Part shown: positions 45,978-55,713 of the stretch, piece after piece | Position numbering within the stretch: the stretch's first letter is position 1 | Layout of the letters: the number at the start of each line of letters is the position of its first letter | Source: Collinsella aerofaciens | Lineage (GTDB): Bacteria; Actinomycetota; Coriobacteriia; Coriobacteriales; Coriobacteriaceae | Assembly (NCBI GenBank): GCA_008671135.1 | Contig: RQAP01000033.1 | Location: forward strand, 1 to 64,000 | Reading direction: 5' to 3' | DNA length: 64,000 nt | Translations under genes and position numbers: made by a program | The notes under the pieces: generated by a model | Database searches by the model: none | The model's input: only the letters and a program-made list of their open reading frames with translations | Told to the model about the DNA's origin: nothing

Positions 45978-46991
45978 CTACTCGGACTGCCCACCCTTTT
46001 TGGCGTGCTTGGACGGAGCGCTCAGAAAGCGACCCGTCAAATAGTTCGCCGGGCCGGAAATATCAATCCCCAGCAGGGTGTGCCCCAGCCACAAAAACGC
46101 CGCGACCACCAGCAATGGAATCACGCACGAGGTCACGATCATCACGATGACGCCTTCGATAAGGTCGGTCACCTGCTGCACGATCTCGTCGGTCATCTGC
46201 TTGGCACCACTGGTTACCGACGTGACCAGGCTTGAGGCACCGTCGGCAAGCTGCTCAAGCACGTTCTTGGACTCTGTGGACTCGGTCTTTTTCTTGCTTG
46301 CTTTGGAGCTATCACTATTTGCCGTACCCGCAGCGTCGGCCGCCTTTTGCTCGGCCGCTTCGATGCTCACTCGATACGTTTCGTCGACCTTTTGCGACAC
46401 CCATACGCTTGCAGGCACCAACGCCATGCCGATCGTGGCGACCACCAGCACGCGAGTCGCCACGCGGCGCAGGACGGCGCTCGTGCTCCAGCGCCCGTGA
46501 ATGCCGAGCGACACCGCAAGGAGCACCAGCGCAAACGGGATCAGGATGCCCAAGCCAACCGACCACAAAATGGTTAGCAGGTATTTCTCGAGGTAGAGCA
46601 CGGCAAGCACGATACCAAGGTTGCCTGAAAGCTGCGCGAGCTGCTCGGCAACCGGCGTTCCCGTATCACCCGGCAGCGCGGTAATGCCCGCAGACAGCGC
46701 CACGCACGAGGTCGTGAGCGCCAGTACGTTACCCTTCTTTTGGTCGATGACCTCGATGGTGGAGTCCCAAGTTTTGGTATCGGCGAAATGCGGACGAGCT
46801 ACAAAGCCCGACAGCAGCGCCAGTACCACGAGCGCAACGATAAAGCCAATCTGCAGCTTTTTGTTTGCGCACACGACATCGGACAGGCTGGGCTGCAGCT
46901 CTGTTACCGTCGTGTGCTCGGTTATCTGGACAGGACGCCCATGAGCCATCTCGTGCGCGTCTCTTTTTTGTATTGACCCGTTATCCGGCAT
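45978..46991 (-). CDS. Integral membrane protein of unknown function
   Basis: The 337-residue protein is not recognised. It has a polar N-terminal tail, hydrophobic helices at about 47-66, 88-108, 123-165 (two) and 175-200, and a Lys/Ser/Ala-rich amphipathic middle (about 210-280) likely outside or forming a coil. A final helix at about 283-310 and a basic tail (KHAKKGGQ) complete it. AGGAGG 7 nt ahead sets the start. It sits alone between the tagatose genes and the IIA gene. Confidence 0.75.
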   Translation of the reverse strand: MPDNGSIQKRDAHEMAHGRPVQITEHTTVTELQPSLSDVVCANKKLQIGFIVALVVLALLSGFVARPHFADTKTWDSTIEVIDQKKGNVLALTTSCVALSAGITALPGDTGTPVAEQLAQLSGNLGIVLAVLYLEKYLLTILWSVGLGILIPFALVLLAVSLGIHGRWSTSAVLRRVATRVLVVATIGMALVPASVWVSQKVDETYRVSIEAAEQKAADAAGTANSDSSKASKKKTESTESKNVLEQLADGASSLVTSVTSGAKQMTDEIVQQVTDLIEGVIVMIVTSCVIPLLVVAAFLWLGHTLLGIDISGPANYLTGRFLSAPSKHAKKGGQSE

Positions 46992-47109
46992 TTGGATACC
47001 TCCTCAGTCCGGGGCTTAATGCGAAAGGAAGTATACCCACCGAGCAAAAAACGAACGGGAAGACGAACAGAGCGCACCAAGACTGTCCCCAATGACTATC
47101 TCCGGATGA

Positions 47110-47174
47110 GTTGCGGTGGAATAGGGATTGTTTTGCGCCCGTCGGCCCCTATTCAGTCCCTATTTCACCGCAAC
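47110..47174. repeat. Palindrome of the GTTGCGGTGGAATAG family, copy 2
   Basis: 21-bp arms with two mismatches (47110-47130/47154-47174) share their first 15 bp with the element at 10192. It follows the IIA gene and may end its transcript. Confidence 0.8.
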
Positions 47175-47249
47175 TTGGAGGAGGACAGAAAAAGCCCTGC
47201 CGCGGGTAGCGGCAGAGCTTTTGGAAGGGGACTTGGTTGTGAGGGCTCG

Positions 47250-47588
47250 TTAGGCGAGCTTGGCCTCGAGCTCGGCGATGCGCTTGTAGGCATCGATGGT
47301 AAAGCGGGCCTGCTTCTCCAGGATCATAGTGGTCATGAGAGTGTCCTGAGCGTGAGCCATGATGAAGGTCATCTCCATCTCGCCACCGCCGGCCTCCTGC
47401 GAAAGCAGCTTGGTCTGCGTGTCGTGGGCGCCGATAAGTGCATCGCTGGCATCCTTGTGCAGCTGTTCGGCCTTCTCAAAATCGCCCTCGCGAGCAGCAT
47501 CGAGCGCTGCAAGCAGATCGGTCTGGGCGTCACCTGCGTATGCGACAATCTCGAATCCAACCATCGAGATTTCTTCTTTGGTTGCCAT
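47250..47588 (-). CDS. lacF: PTS lactose/cellobiose-family IIA
   Basis: This cytosolic phosphocarrier passes phosphate from HPr to a lactose-family IIB. The 112-residue helical protein carries the phosphorylated histidine in FIMAHAQDTLMTT (about residue 79). AAAGGAACG sets the start. It is the only lactose-family IIA in the window, while three lactose-type EIICB genes lie to the right, so it presumably serves all of them. It lies 214 bp downstream of a LacI gene on the same strand, with its own candidate regulatory site. Confidence 0.9.
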   Translation of the reverse strand: MATKEEISMVGFEIVAYAGDAQTDLLAALDAAREGDFEKAEQLHKDASDALIGAHDTQTKLLSQEAGGGEMEMTFIMAHAQDTLMTTMILEKQARFTIDAYKRIAELEAKLA

Positions 47589-47756
47589 ATTGCGTTCCTT
47601 TCACATATGAACCAATGGAGAGCATCGCGTCCGGGCATACGCGCTGCGTTCTGTATGACAGAAACATTAACATTCAAACAAAAAAGAACAGCGCAAAACG
47701 CAATTTCAAGCTATGAACGGTCACTTTTCGCCCGTGAACGGTTTTTAAACCAATCT

Positions 47757-47772
47757 GAACAATATCGAACAC
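47757..47772. promoter_or_regulatory. Candidate LacR site before the IIA gene
   Basis: GAACAATATCGAACAC closely resembles GAACACATTCGAACAC before lacA, suggesting joint control of IIA and the tagatose pathway. Confidence 0.5.
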
Positions 47773-47802
47773 AGTTAGTGACAACCCAAACAGGACCGCA
47801 CC

Positions 47803-48807
47803 CTAACGCAAATCGCGCACCGTATCGCCCTCTACGAGCACACCGGGGATCAGCATGTGCTCCACGCCAGACGCACCCCCATCGGCGCCGGCAATCTTGT
47901 CGACCGCCCACATGCCGACGCGCTTGTTGTCAAAGCGCACCGTGGTCAGGCGACGGTCGGGCACGATATCGCCCAGACTATCGTCAACACCCGCCACGCT
48001 CACGTCCTGGGGCACGCACTTCCCGCGCGACTCGAGCCCACGGATACAGCCATATGCCATGGCATCGTTGGAGGCATAAATGGCCGTGCAGGTCGGATCA
48101 TCCGCCAGAGCCTGGCCTGCGGCATACCCGCTCTGTGCCGTCCAGTCGCCGCGCACGAGCTGCGGGGGCTCAATGCCATGCGCGCGCAATGTCTCGCGCC
48201 AGCCTTCCTCGCGCCGCATGCCCGAAAGCGAGCGCTCGGGACACGAGATAAAGTGCACAGTCTTGTGCCCCCGCCCCAGCAAGTACTCGACCACCTGGCG
48301 CGAGCAATCGAACTGGTCGTTATCGACCGTCGAGCACAGCGGGTGCTCCAGCATGGTAACGAGCACCGTCTGCATACCGGGCAGCGGCTCAAAGGTGCCA
48401 AAGTCCGCCGGCATGCGATTCATGATCACGACCATGCCGTCTACCGGCAGCGCGCTCATGCGCGACGATGCGCTCTCGAGGGTATAGGGATGTCCATCTA
48501 CTTTAGTGAGGGTGATGGCGTAGCCGTGCTTATCGGCGGCGGCGGCAAAGCCCTCCATACGGTCGAGGTTGCCGGTACCGGTAATGTTGAACATGGCGAC
48601 GCCGACGGTCTTAAACTTACCGCGGCGCAGCGATCGACCGGCAAAATTGGGGCGATACCCCAGCTCGCGCATGGCGGCACGCACGCGTTCCTTGGTCTCG
48701 GGGCGCACGCTGGGCGAATCGTGCACGGTGCGCGAGACCGTCTGCTCCGAGACGCCCGCGAGGCGCGCTACGTCTTTGACGGATACCGATTTTTTAACAG
48801 CGGCCAT
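47803..48807 (-). CDS. LacI-family regulator A (lactose cassette 1)
   Basis: The 334-residue repressor has the HTH VKDVARLAGVSEQTVSRTVHD (recognition helix begins SEQT) and a LacI sugar-sensing domain. It is divergent from cassette 1. Three operators with a TTGCCAT half lie in the 357-bp gap, the nearest 15 bp before its own start. It likely responds to lactose or its phosphate. Confidence 0.9.
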   Translation of the reverse strand: MAAVKKSVSVKDVARLAGVSEQTVSRTVHDSPSVRPETKERVRAAMRELGYRPNFAGRSLRRGKFKTVGVAMFNITGTGNLDRMEGFAAAADKHGYAITLTKVDGHPYTLESASSRMSALPVDGMVVIMNRMPADFGTFEPLPGMQTVLVTMLEHPLCSTVDNDQFDCSRQVVEYLLGRGHKTVHFISCPERSLSGMRREEGWRETLRAHGIEPPQLVRGDWTAQSGYAAGQALADDPTCTAIYASNDAMAYGCIRGLESRGKCVPQDVSVAGVDDSLGDIVPDRRLTTVRFDNKRVGMWAVDKIAGADGGASGVEHMLIPGVLVEGDTVRDLR

Positions 48808-48821
48808 AGGTCGATCTTTCT

Positions 48822-49102
48822 ATGTCAACGATGCCATTGGTGGCACCTTGCGCAGTCATTTTTAACGCCTTCAAGTATATCCAACGCCTCCCCCACCATA
48901 CGCTCACCACCCAAAACCTACCGTTCACCGACATTTTTGCTTCCCCGAACGGCTTTTGTCGCCCAAATGTTAACGTTGCCATTGTGCAAACACAGAGCCA
49001 CCGGGCGGCTCAAACGTTTACGCGCAAGGAATCGACGGTCCACAGGCACAGGGGCCATCGGTTCGCGTCTTATTTTGTGTCGCAAAATGGCAACGTCAAC
49101 AT
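48822..49102. promoter_or_regulatory. Three operators for LacI A
   Basis: ATGTCAACGATGCCAT (48822-48837), ATGTTAACGTTGCCAT (48967-48982) and ATGGCAACGTCAACAT (49087-49102). All are built on a central CG with one GGCA/TGCC half and one TTGAC/TTAAC-type half. Confidence 0.8.
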
Positions 49103-49164
49103 TTTGGCAACCAAACGTCAAAAGCTACCATCGTTGCCAACCCACCGACTCTTAGGAGCTTTGC

Positions 49165-50940
49165 ATGGAGCAACTCATCGCCATCATCGAAAAGGGGCAG
49201 CCCTTTTTCAACGCGATCGCCCGCAACAAGTACCTCAAGGCGATCCGCGACGGTTTTATCTCCGTCATCCCCATCATCATCTTCTCGTCCATCTTCTGCC
49301 TGGTAGCCTCGGTTCCCAATATCTGGGGTTTCTACTGGCCCGATGACATCAACAACGCCCTGTGGAAGTGCTACAACTACTCCATGGGCATCCTGGCCAT
49401 CGCCTGTGCCGCCACCACGGCCAAGCACTTCGCCGACGCTCAGAACCGCGATCTGCCCAAGAACAACCAGATCAACTTCATCTCGTGCATGTGCGCGGCC
49501 ATCATCGGCTTCTTGCTCCTTTCGAGCGACACGATCGCCACGGACGCTGCCAGCGGCTTCAACACCACCTACCTTGGTTCCAAAGGCCTGCTGACTGCCT
49601 TTATCGCTGCGTTTGTGACCGGCATCATCTACAAGTTCTTCATTAAGCGCAACATCACCGTCAAGATGCCCGAGCAGGTTCCGCCCAACATCTCGCAGAC
49701 CTTTAAGGACATCATCCCCTTCTCCGTCTGCATCACCGTCTTTTGGGTCTTTGACATCGCCTTCCGCGCTGCTTTTGGCTTCTGCTTTGCCCAGGGCGTC
49801 ATCCAGGTGTTCCAGCCCCTGTTCACCGCTGCCGACGGCTACATCGGCCTCGCTGTGATCTACGGCGCTATGAGCCTGTTCTGGTTCGTCGGCGTCCACG
49901 GCCCCTCGATCGTCGAGCCCGCCATCGCCGCCGCCCTCGTTGCCAACATGACCGACAACCTGGCTGCGTTCCAGGCCGGCCAGCACGCTTCCGCTGTCCT
50001 GACCCAGGGTGCCCAGTACTTCGTCGTCTGCATGGGCGGCACCGGCGCCACGCTCGTCCTGGTCTTTATGTTCTGCTTCCTGGCCAAGTCTCAGGAGATG
50101 CGCGCCGTCGGTAAGGCCGCCATCGTCCCCGTCTGCTTTGCCGTCAACGAGCCGCTGCTGTTCGCCGCGCCCATCGTGCGCAACCCCGTCTTCTTTGTCC
50201 CGTTTGTCTTTGCCCCGATCGCCAACATCTGGATCCTCAAGATCTTTATCGACTTCTTGGGCATGAACGGCTTTATGTACACCCTGCCTTGGACCGTCCC
50301 CGGCCCCATCGGCACCATCATGGGCCTGGGCTTCCAGCCGCTCGCTTTTGTGATGCTCGCCCTTATCCTGGTCGTCGACTTCGTTCTGTACTACCCGTTC
50401 TTCCGTGCCTATGACGCCCAGAAGTGCGCCGAGGAGGCCGAGATCTCCCAGGAGGAGCTCGCCGCCAAGAACGCCGAGAAGGCCGCCAAGCTCAACGATG
50501 CCTTCCAGGGCAAGGCTGACGCCAAGAGCGTTGCCGCCGGCGCTGCTGCCGAGGCCGTGAAGGCCGACTCCCCCGCCGCTTCTGCAGCACCCGCTGCCGA
50601 GGCAACGACCGCCAGCGACCTCAACGGCAAGCGCGTGCTCGTGCTCTGCCAGGGCGGCGGAACCTCGGGCCTGCTCGCCAACGCACTGGCCAAGGCCGCC
50701 AAAGAGCGCGGCATCAATCTTGAGACCGCTGCCGAGGCCTATGGCAACCACGTGGACATGCTCCCCGACTTCGATCTGGTCGTCCTGGCCCCGCAGGCCG
50801 CCAGCTACCTGGCCGACCTGCAGAAGGACTGCGAGCGCGTGGGCAACAAGTGCGTCGCCTGCCGTGGCAAGCAGTACATCGAGCTCTCCCAGAACGGCGA
50901 TAAGTCTCTCGCCTTCGTCTCCGAGCAACTCTCGAAGTAA
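49165..50940 (+). CDS. lacE: Lactose-family PTS permease EIICB, cassette 1
   Basis: The 591-residue membrane permease couples lactose-type sugar uptake to phosphorylation. The IIC domain spans about residues 1-420 (motifs FVGVHGPSIVEP and VNEPLLFAAP). An Ala/Glu-rich linker (about 425-485) follows. The IIB domain (about 490-591) starts VLVLCQGGGTSGLLAN with the phosphorylated cysteine. AGGAG 6 nt ahead sets the start. A hairpin and 66 bp separate it from its GH1 partner. It has no fused IIA. Confidence 0.92.
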   Translation: MEQLIAIIEKGQPFFNAIARNKYLKAIRDGFISVIPIIIFSSIFCLVASVPNIWGFYWPDDINNALWKCYNYSMGILAIACAATTAKHFADAQNRDLPKNNQINFISCMCAAIIGFLLLSSDTIATDAASGFNTTYLGSKGLLTAFIAAFVTGIIYKFFIKRNITVKMPEQVPPNISQTFKDIIPFSVCITVFWVFDIAFRAAFGFCFAQGVIQVFQPLFTAADGYIGLAVIYGAMSLFWFVGVHGPSIVEPAIAAALVANMTDNLAAFQAGQHASAVLTQGAQYFVVCMGGTGATLVLVFMFCFLAKSQEMRAVGKAAIVPVCFAVNEPLLFAAPIVRNPVFFVPFVFAPIANIWILKIFIDFLGMNGFMYTLPWTVPGPIGTIMGLGFQPLAFVMLALILVVDFVLYYPFFRAYDAQKCAEEAEISQEELAAKNAEKAAKLNDAFQGKADAKSVAAGAAAEAVKADSPAASAAPAAEATTASDLNGKRVLVLCQGGGTSGLLANALAKAAKERGINLETAAEAYGNHVDMLPDFDLVVLAPQAASYLADLQKDCERVGNKCVACRGKQYIELSQNGDKSLAFVSEQLSK

Positions 50941-50950
50941 GTAACGCTCA

Positions 50951-50982
50951 GGGCCAGCCGACCATCCAAGACCGGCTGGCCC
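50951..50982 (+). terminator. Hairpin between lacE1 and lacG1
   Basis: A 10-bp perfect stem GGGCCAGCCG/CGGCTGGCCC is followed by TTCGATTT. It probably attenuates or stabilises, giving different levels of permease and hydrolase. Confidence 0.65.
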
Positions 50983-51006
50983 TTCGATTTAGACGATTGG
51001 ATCATC

Positions 51007-52446
51007 ATGTCCGTTAATCCTGCTAGCGTCACCAACCCGCCTGCGCAGTTTCCCGAGGACTTTGTCTTTGGCGGCGCCACTGCTGCCTACCAGGTAGAGG
51101 GCGAGACCCGCACTCACGGTAAGGGCAAGGTTGCCTGGGACGATTTTCTGGAGGCCCAGGGGCGCTTTTCCCCCGATCCCGCTTCGGACTTCTACAACCA
51201 GTACCCCGTCGATCTGGAGCTGTGCGAGGAGTTCGGCATCAACGGCATCCGCCTCTCCATCGCCTGGAGCCGCATCTTCCCCAACGGCACCGGCGAGATC
51301 AACCCCGAGGGCGTTCAGTTCTATCACGACCTTTTCGCCGAATGTCACAAGCATCACGTTGAGCCGTTTGTCACGCTGCATCACTTTGACACGCCGCTTC
51401 CCCTCTTTGAGAAGGGCGACTTCCTCAACCGCGAGACCATCGACGCCTTTGTGGACTTTGCCACCTTCTGCTTTAAGGAGTACGCCGACCAGGTGACATA
51501 CTGGTTCACCTTTAACGAGATCTGGGCCGATGCCTCCAACACCTACATCGAGGGCACCTTCCCCGGTGGCGTCAAGGCGCATCTTGCCGAGGCCTTCCAG
51601 TGCGAGCACAACATGATGCTCGCCCACGCCAAGGCAGTACTGGCCTTCCACAACGGCGGTTTTAAGGGCAAGATCGGCGTCATTCAGTCGCTGGAGTTTA
51701 AGTACCCGCTCAACGAGAACGACCCCGCCGACATCAAGGCCGCCAACAACGAGCACGTGCTGCAGAACCAGTTCTTGCTCGACGCCACCTTCCGCGGCGA
51801 CTATGCTCCCGACACCCTCGAGTGCGCCAACCGCCTGGCGGCCATCTCGGGCGGCACCATCGAGATCCTGGACGAGGACCTCGAAATTATGCGCGAGGCA
51901 GCGCTCTACAACGACTACCTGGGTGTCAACAACTACCAGTGCCGTTTTTTGAAGGCTTACGACGGCGAGAACGACCTGCACCACAACGGTACGGGCGAGA
52001 AGGGCACCGGCCGCTGGCGCGTCAAGGGTATTGGCGAGCATGTGAACAAGCCTGGCATCCCCACCACCGACTGGGACTGGATTATCTATCCCGAGGGTCT
52101 GTTCGATCTGCTCGTCTACATTAAGCAGCGCTACCCCAACTACAAGCAGATCTTCATTACCGAAAACGGCATGGGCTACAAGGACCCCTACAAAGACGGC
52201 TTTGTGGACGACCAGCCGCGCATCGACTACATCGAGCAGCACCTGCGCTGGCTGCTCAAGGCCATGGAGGTGGGCGTCAACGTGGGTGGCTACTTCCTGT
52301 GGAGCCTGCAGGACCAGTTCTCCTGGACCAATGGCTACAACAAGCGCTATGGCTTCTTCTACGTTGACTTTGAGACCCAGAAGCGCACGCCCAAGGCAAG
52401 CGCCTACTGGTATAAGCACGTGGCGCAGACCCGTCGTCTGGACTAG
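51007..52446 (+). CDS. lacG: 6-Phospho-beta-galactosidase (GH1), cassette 1
   Basis: It splits lactose-6-phosphate to glucose and galactose-6-phosphate. The 479-residue GH1 enzyme has acid/base Glu in TFNEI (about 167) and nucleophile Glu in ITENG (about 384). The phosphate-binding pattern S-W-x5-K-R-Y in FSWTNGYNKRYGFFY matches LacG-type enzymes. The Trp after the Ser marks galactosidases, where 6-phospho-beta-glucosidases carry a small residue. Confidence 0.92.
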   Translation: MSVNPASVTNPPAQFPEDFVFGGATAAYQVEGETRTHGKGKVAWDDFLEAQGRFSPDPASDFYNQYPVDLELCEEFGINGIRLSIAWSRIFPNGTGEINPEGVQFYHDLFAECHKHHVEPFVTLHHFDTPLPLFEKGDFLNRETIDAFVDFATFCFKEYADQVTYWFTFNEIWADASNTYIEGTFPGGVKAHLAEAFQCEHNMMLAHAKAVLAFHNGGFKGKIGVIQSLEFKYPLNENDPADIKAANNEHVLQNQFLLDATFRGDYAPDTLECANRLAAISGGTIEILDEDLEIMREAALYNDYLGVNNYQCRFLKAYDGENDLHHNGTGEKGTGRWRVKGIGEHVNKPGIPTTDWDWIIYPEGLFDLLVYIKQRYPNYKQIFITENGMGYKDPYKDGFVDDQPRIDYIEQHLRWLLKAMEVGVNVGGYFLWSLQDQFSWTNGYNKRYGFFYVDFETQKRTPKASAYWYKHVAQTRRLD

Positions 52447-52499
52447 TGGCTTGCGACTAGCGGGATTGCCCCGCTCACACAACCTGTCCCCATTTCTCA

Positions 52500-52543
52500 G
52501 CCGGGGGCGGCACGTCACACGGCGCGCTGCCCCCGGCCTTTTT
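52500..52543 (+). terminator. Terminator of lactose cassette 1
   Basis: Stem GCCGGGGGC/GCCCCCGGC (52500-52508/52529-52537) is followed by CTTTTTG. Confidence 0.85.
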
Positions 52544-52559
52544 GTGCGGTTCGGGGTCT

Positions 52560-52705
52560 GTTTGTCTCAATCTGTAACATCTAGCCGAGTTTTTGGGTCC
52601 TAGCTGTTACAGATTGAGACGAACAGGATTACTCTTTCCGAAGAATCTAAATCTGTAACACGTAGCCCGCTTTTGACCGTCTACCTGTTACAAATCGAGA
52701 CAAAC
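52560..52705. repeat. TGTTACA hairpins after cassette 1 (units A, B)
   Basis: Unit A (52560-52624) and unit B (52644-52705) are about 62-65 bp each. Both share outer arms of the type ATCTGTAACA/TGTTACAGAT, but have different inner arms: CTAG/CTAG in A, GTAG/CTAC in B. Copies occur after the other two cassettes. Confidence 0.9.
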
Positions 52706-52715
52706 GGAGTAGGAC

Positions 52716-53744
52716 CTAACCCCGTATGTCCCTAACAGTCGAGCGTTCGACCAGCGTACTCGGCACATGAATCGCCTCGATAGACGAGCTCTCTCCAATC
52801 GCCGCCTCAAACGCAAGCTTACCGACACCGCGCAAATCAAATCGCAGCGTCGTCAGCCGATTGTGAGGAACAAGTCCCTCGAGTGCGTCGTCGATACCAA
52901 CCACGCTCACGTCGTCGGGCACGGACAGGCCCGCGTTCTCGAGCGCGGCGATAACGCCCAGCGCCATCTGGTCATTTGCCGCAAGCACGGCAGTCGGCGC
53001 CTGCGACCCGCCGGCAAGCACCTCGGCCGCAATCCGCTCGCCCATGGCGTACCCACTGTCCGCACTCCAATCGCCACGCAGCATCGGAGCGGCATCGACA
53101 TGAGCACGACCCAGCGTATCGCGCCAACCGGCCTCACGAAAACGCGAGGAAATCGAGTTTTCCGGACCCGCCACAAACCGCATATTCGAGTGACCCTGTT
53201 CCAGCAGATAATTGGTCAACAGCTCGCACGAACCATACTGGTCGGAGTCGATCGTCGTGCAGCGCGGATGCGCATACATGGACAGGATGACCGTTCGCAC
53301 TCCCGGCTGGGGAACAAACTCCTCAAAATCGGGAGCCATGCGGTTCATGTTGAGAATCATGCCGTCGACGGGTCGCTCGACCATGCGGCGCGAGGCATCG
53401 GCAAGTGTATAGGGCTTGTCGCCGCCCATCTCGATCATAGTGACGGCAAAATCGTGCTCGCGCGCCGCTTGCATGATACCCTCGAGCGTCGCCAGGTTAC
53501 CGACACGTGTGATGTTGTACATGCACAGGCCAATAGAACGATACGACCCGCCGCGCAACGCCGCTCCAGCAAAATTGGGACGAAAGCCCAGCTCTTCCAT
53601 GGCGGCCAGCACACGCTTGCGCGTCTTTTCCGTCACGTTAGGCATACCGTTGACCACGCGAGACACAGTCTGGCGGCTCACGCCAGCGAGCGCCGCAACC
53701 TCTGCCGCGCTCGCCGAATGACCATTCCTTGTTTGCTGAGCCAT
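52716..53744 (-). CDS. LacI-family regulator B (lactose cassette 2)
   Basis: The 342-residue repressor has the HTH AAEVAALAGVSRQTVSRVVNG (recognition helix begins SRQT). It is divergent from cassette 2, with three operators carrying a TGCTCAT half between them. The ATG at 53744 is very close to GGAAGG, so a GTG at 53753 with AGG upstream is an equally good start. Its sensor domain is closest by eye to GalR (shared AHPR-TT-DSD-YG segment). Confidence 0.88.
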   Translation of the reverse strand: MAQQTRNGHSASAAEVAALAGVSRQTVSRVVNGMPNVTEKTRKRVLAAMEELGFRPNFAGAALRGGSYRSIGLCMYNITRVGNLATLEGIMQAAREHDFAVTMIEMGGDKPYTLADASRRMVERPVDGMILNMNRMAPDFEEFVPQPGVRTVILSMYAHPRCTTIDSDQYGSCELLTNYLLEQGHSNMRFVAGPENSISSRFREAGWRDTLGRAHVDAAPMLRGDWSADSGYAMGERIAAEVLAGGSQAPTAVLAANDQMALGVIAALENAGLSVPDDVSVVGIDDALEGLVPHNRLTTLRFDLRGVGKLAFEAAIGESSSIEAIHVPSTLVERSTVRDIRG

Positions 53745-53804
53745 GCCTTCCACGCTAACCTGCTTCCCAACTATTCCCCGCGCCCATGGCGCATCGTACA
53801 TACA

Positions 53805-53974
53805 TTGATAACGTGCTCATGATACCCGAGCCATATACCACAACATGAAAACTTCTGTCAATCAAAACCGCTTACCGAACAAATACAACCGTTCGCGGCT
53901 GTTTGAAGTTGTTTTGTTTCTATACATCCCAGCCGGATGTTAACGTGCTCATTGTCAATTGTTCACGTGCTCAT
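53805..53974. promoter_or_regulatory. Three operators for LacI B
   Basis: TTGATAACGTGCTCAT (53805-53820), ATGTTAACGTGCTCAT (53937-53952) and TTGTTCACGTGCTCAT (53959-53974). A GCACAATATCGAACAGC word resembling the LacR-type sites follows at 54057-54073. Confidence 0.8.
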
Positions 53975-54094
53975 TTTGGTTCTAATCATTTTAAGATAGT
54001 GTTTATCGGGCTTTTTCACCGCTGAACGCTAACCAGGGAGCCTCCTGAGCGCAAACGCACAATATCGAACAGCAAGACGAGAGGGTGTATGCAT

Positions 54095-55537
54095 ATGTCT
54101 TTGCTAAACCGCGTACAGCAGCTGCCGAAGGGCTTTGTTTGGGGCGCCGCAACCGCCGCGTACCAAACGGAAGGTTCCACGAAGGTGGCAGGCAAGGGTA
54201 AGACCATGTGGGACGATTACCTTGTCGCCCAGGGTCGCTTTTTGCCCGACCCGGCCAGTGATTTCTACAACCGCTACGAGGAGGATATCCGCCTTTCTGC
54301 CGAGCATGGACTCAACGCCATCCGTGTGTCCATCGCCTGGACCCGCATCTTCCCCAACGGCGACGATGCCGAGCCCCTCGCCGAGGGCGTTAAGCACTAC
54401 CACGAGCTGTTCGCCTGCTGCAAAAAGTATGGCGTCGAGCCCTATGTGTCCCTGCATCACTTTGACTCCCCCGCCGCCCTGTTCAACCAGGGCGACTGGC
54501 TCAACCGCAAGACCGTCAACGCCTATGTGCGCTATGCCGAGTTCTGCTTCCGCGAGTTCCGCGAGGTCAAGAATTGGTTCACCATCAACGAGCTCATCAG
54601 CCTCTCGCACTCCCAATACATCCAAGGCAACTTCCCGCCCAACCATCACTTTGATGTGACGAGCGGCATCCAGAGCCAGCACAACGAGCTCGTTGCCCAC
54701 GCCCGCGCCGTCAACCTGTATAAGGATCTTGACGAGACCGAGCACCTGGGCGGACGCATTGGCATGGTCAACGTCCTGACGCCGGCATATCCTGCCACAG
54801 ACTCGCCCGCCGACCAGCACGCCGCTGACCTGTACAACGCCTTCTACACCGACTTCATCATGGACGGCGCCTTCCTGGGTCACTACTCCGCGCGCACCCT
54901 CTCACTCATCAACGAGATTCTGCGTGCCAACAACGCCACGCTTACGGTTGAGGACAGCGACATGGAGGAGCTCGCCAAGGCGGCGCCCCGCAACGATATG
55001 TTCGGCCTCAACTACTATCAGTCGGCGTTTATCGCCGCCTACGATGGCGAGTCCACCAACAGCTTTAACGGCACCGGAGACAAGGGCACCTCGTGCTTTA
55101 AGTTTAAGGGCGTCGGGCAGCAGGTCGATATGCCGGGTATCCCCACCACCGACTGGGATTGGCTCATCTACCCGCAAGGCCTCTACGACACGCTCAAGCA
55201 CATCAGCGCCACCTATCCCAACCTCCCCGTCATCTATATCACCGAAAACGGCCTGGGCCACAAGGACCCCGAGCCCGACGCAAACGGCATCGTCGCCGAT
55301 CCCGAGCGCATCGACTTTGTCGACCAGCACATGGAGAAGGTGCTCCGGGCGCGCGCCGAGGGCGTCGACGTCCAGGGCTACTTTATCTGGAGCCTGCAGG
55401 ACCAGTTCTCGTGGGCCAACGGCTATAACAAGCGCTACGGCCTGTTCTACATCGACTTCGACACGCAAAAACGCTACATCAAGCAGTCGGCACTCTGGTA
55501 CAAGGAGCTCGCCGACACTATGGCGGACGCGCAGTAG
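54095..55537 (+). CDS. 6-Phospho-beta-galactosidase (GH1), cassette 2
   Basis: The 480-residue GH1 enzyme has acid/base Glu in TINEL and nucleophile Glu in ITENG, and the FSWANGYNKRYGLFY phosphate/galactose site. It is the most diverged of the three GH1 paralogues, so its substrate may be another galactoside phosphate. Here the hydrolase precedes the permease, the reverse of cassettes 1 and 3. GAGAGGG favours the ATG at 54095; ATG 54089 is very close to it. Confidence 0.9.
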   Translation: MSLLNRVQQLPKGFVWGAATAAYQTEGSTKVAGKGKTMWDDYLVAQGRFLPDPASDFYNRYEEDIRLSAEHGLNAIRVSIAWTRIFPNGDDAEPLAEGVKHYHELFACCKKYGVEPYVSLHHFDSPAALFNQGDWLNRKTVNAYVRYAEFCFREFREVKNWFTINELISLSHSQYIQGNFPPNHHFDVTSGIQSQHNELVAHARAVNLYKDLDETEHLGGRIGMVNVLTPAYPATDSPADQHAADLYNAFYTDFIMDGAFLGHYSARTLSLINEILRANNATLTVEDSDMEELAKAAPRNDMFGLNYYQSAFIAAYDGESTNSFNGTGDKGTSCFKFKGVGQQVDMPGIPTTDWDWLIYPQGLYDTLKHISATYPNLPVIYITENGLGHKDPEPDANGIVADPERIDFVDQHMEKVLRARAEGVDVQGYFIWSLQDQFSWANGYNKRYGLFYIDFDTQKRYIKQSALWYKELADTMADAQ

Positions 55538-55713
55538 CGCATCGCCTCGCTTTCCCCCGAGAAGGGAGCGGCCCTATGCGATACAAACCCAGCCGCTCCC
55601 CTCTCTCCCCCTGGGACCGACCCCGCCTGCACCCGGGCTTTTAGCAAGCGGGAGACCGTATAGGTTTTCAACGTCCATGCCATTAAGATTTCATGCAAAG
55701 AGGAGCGTGAACT

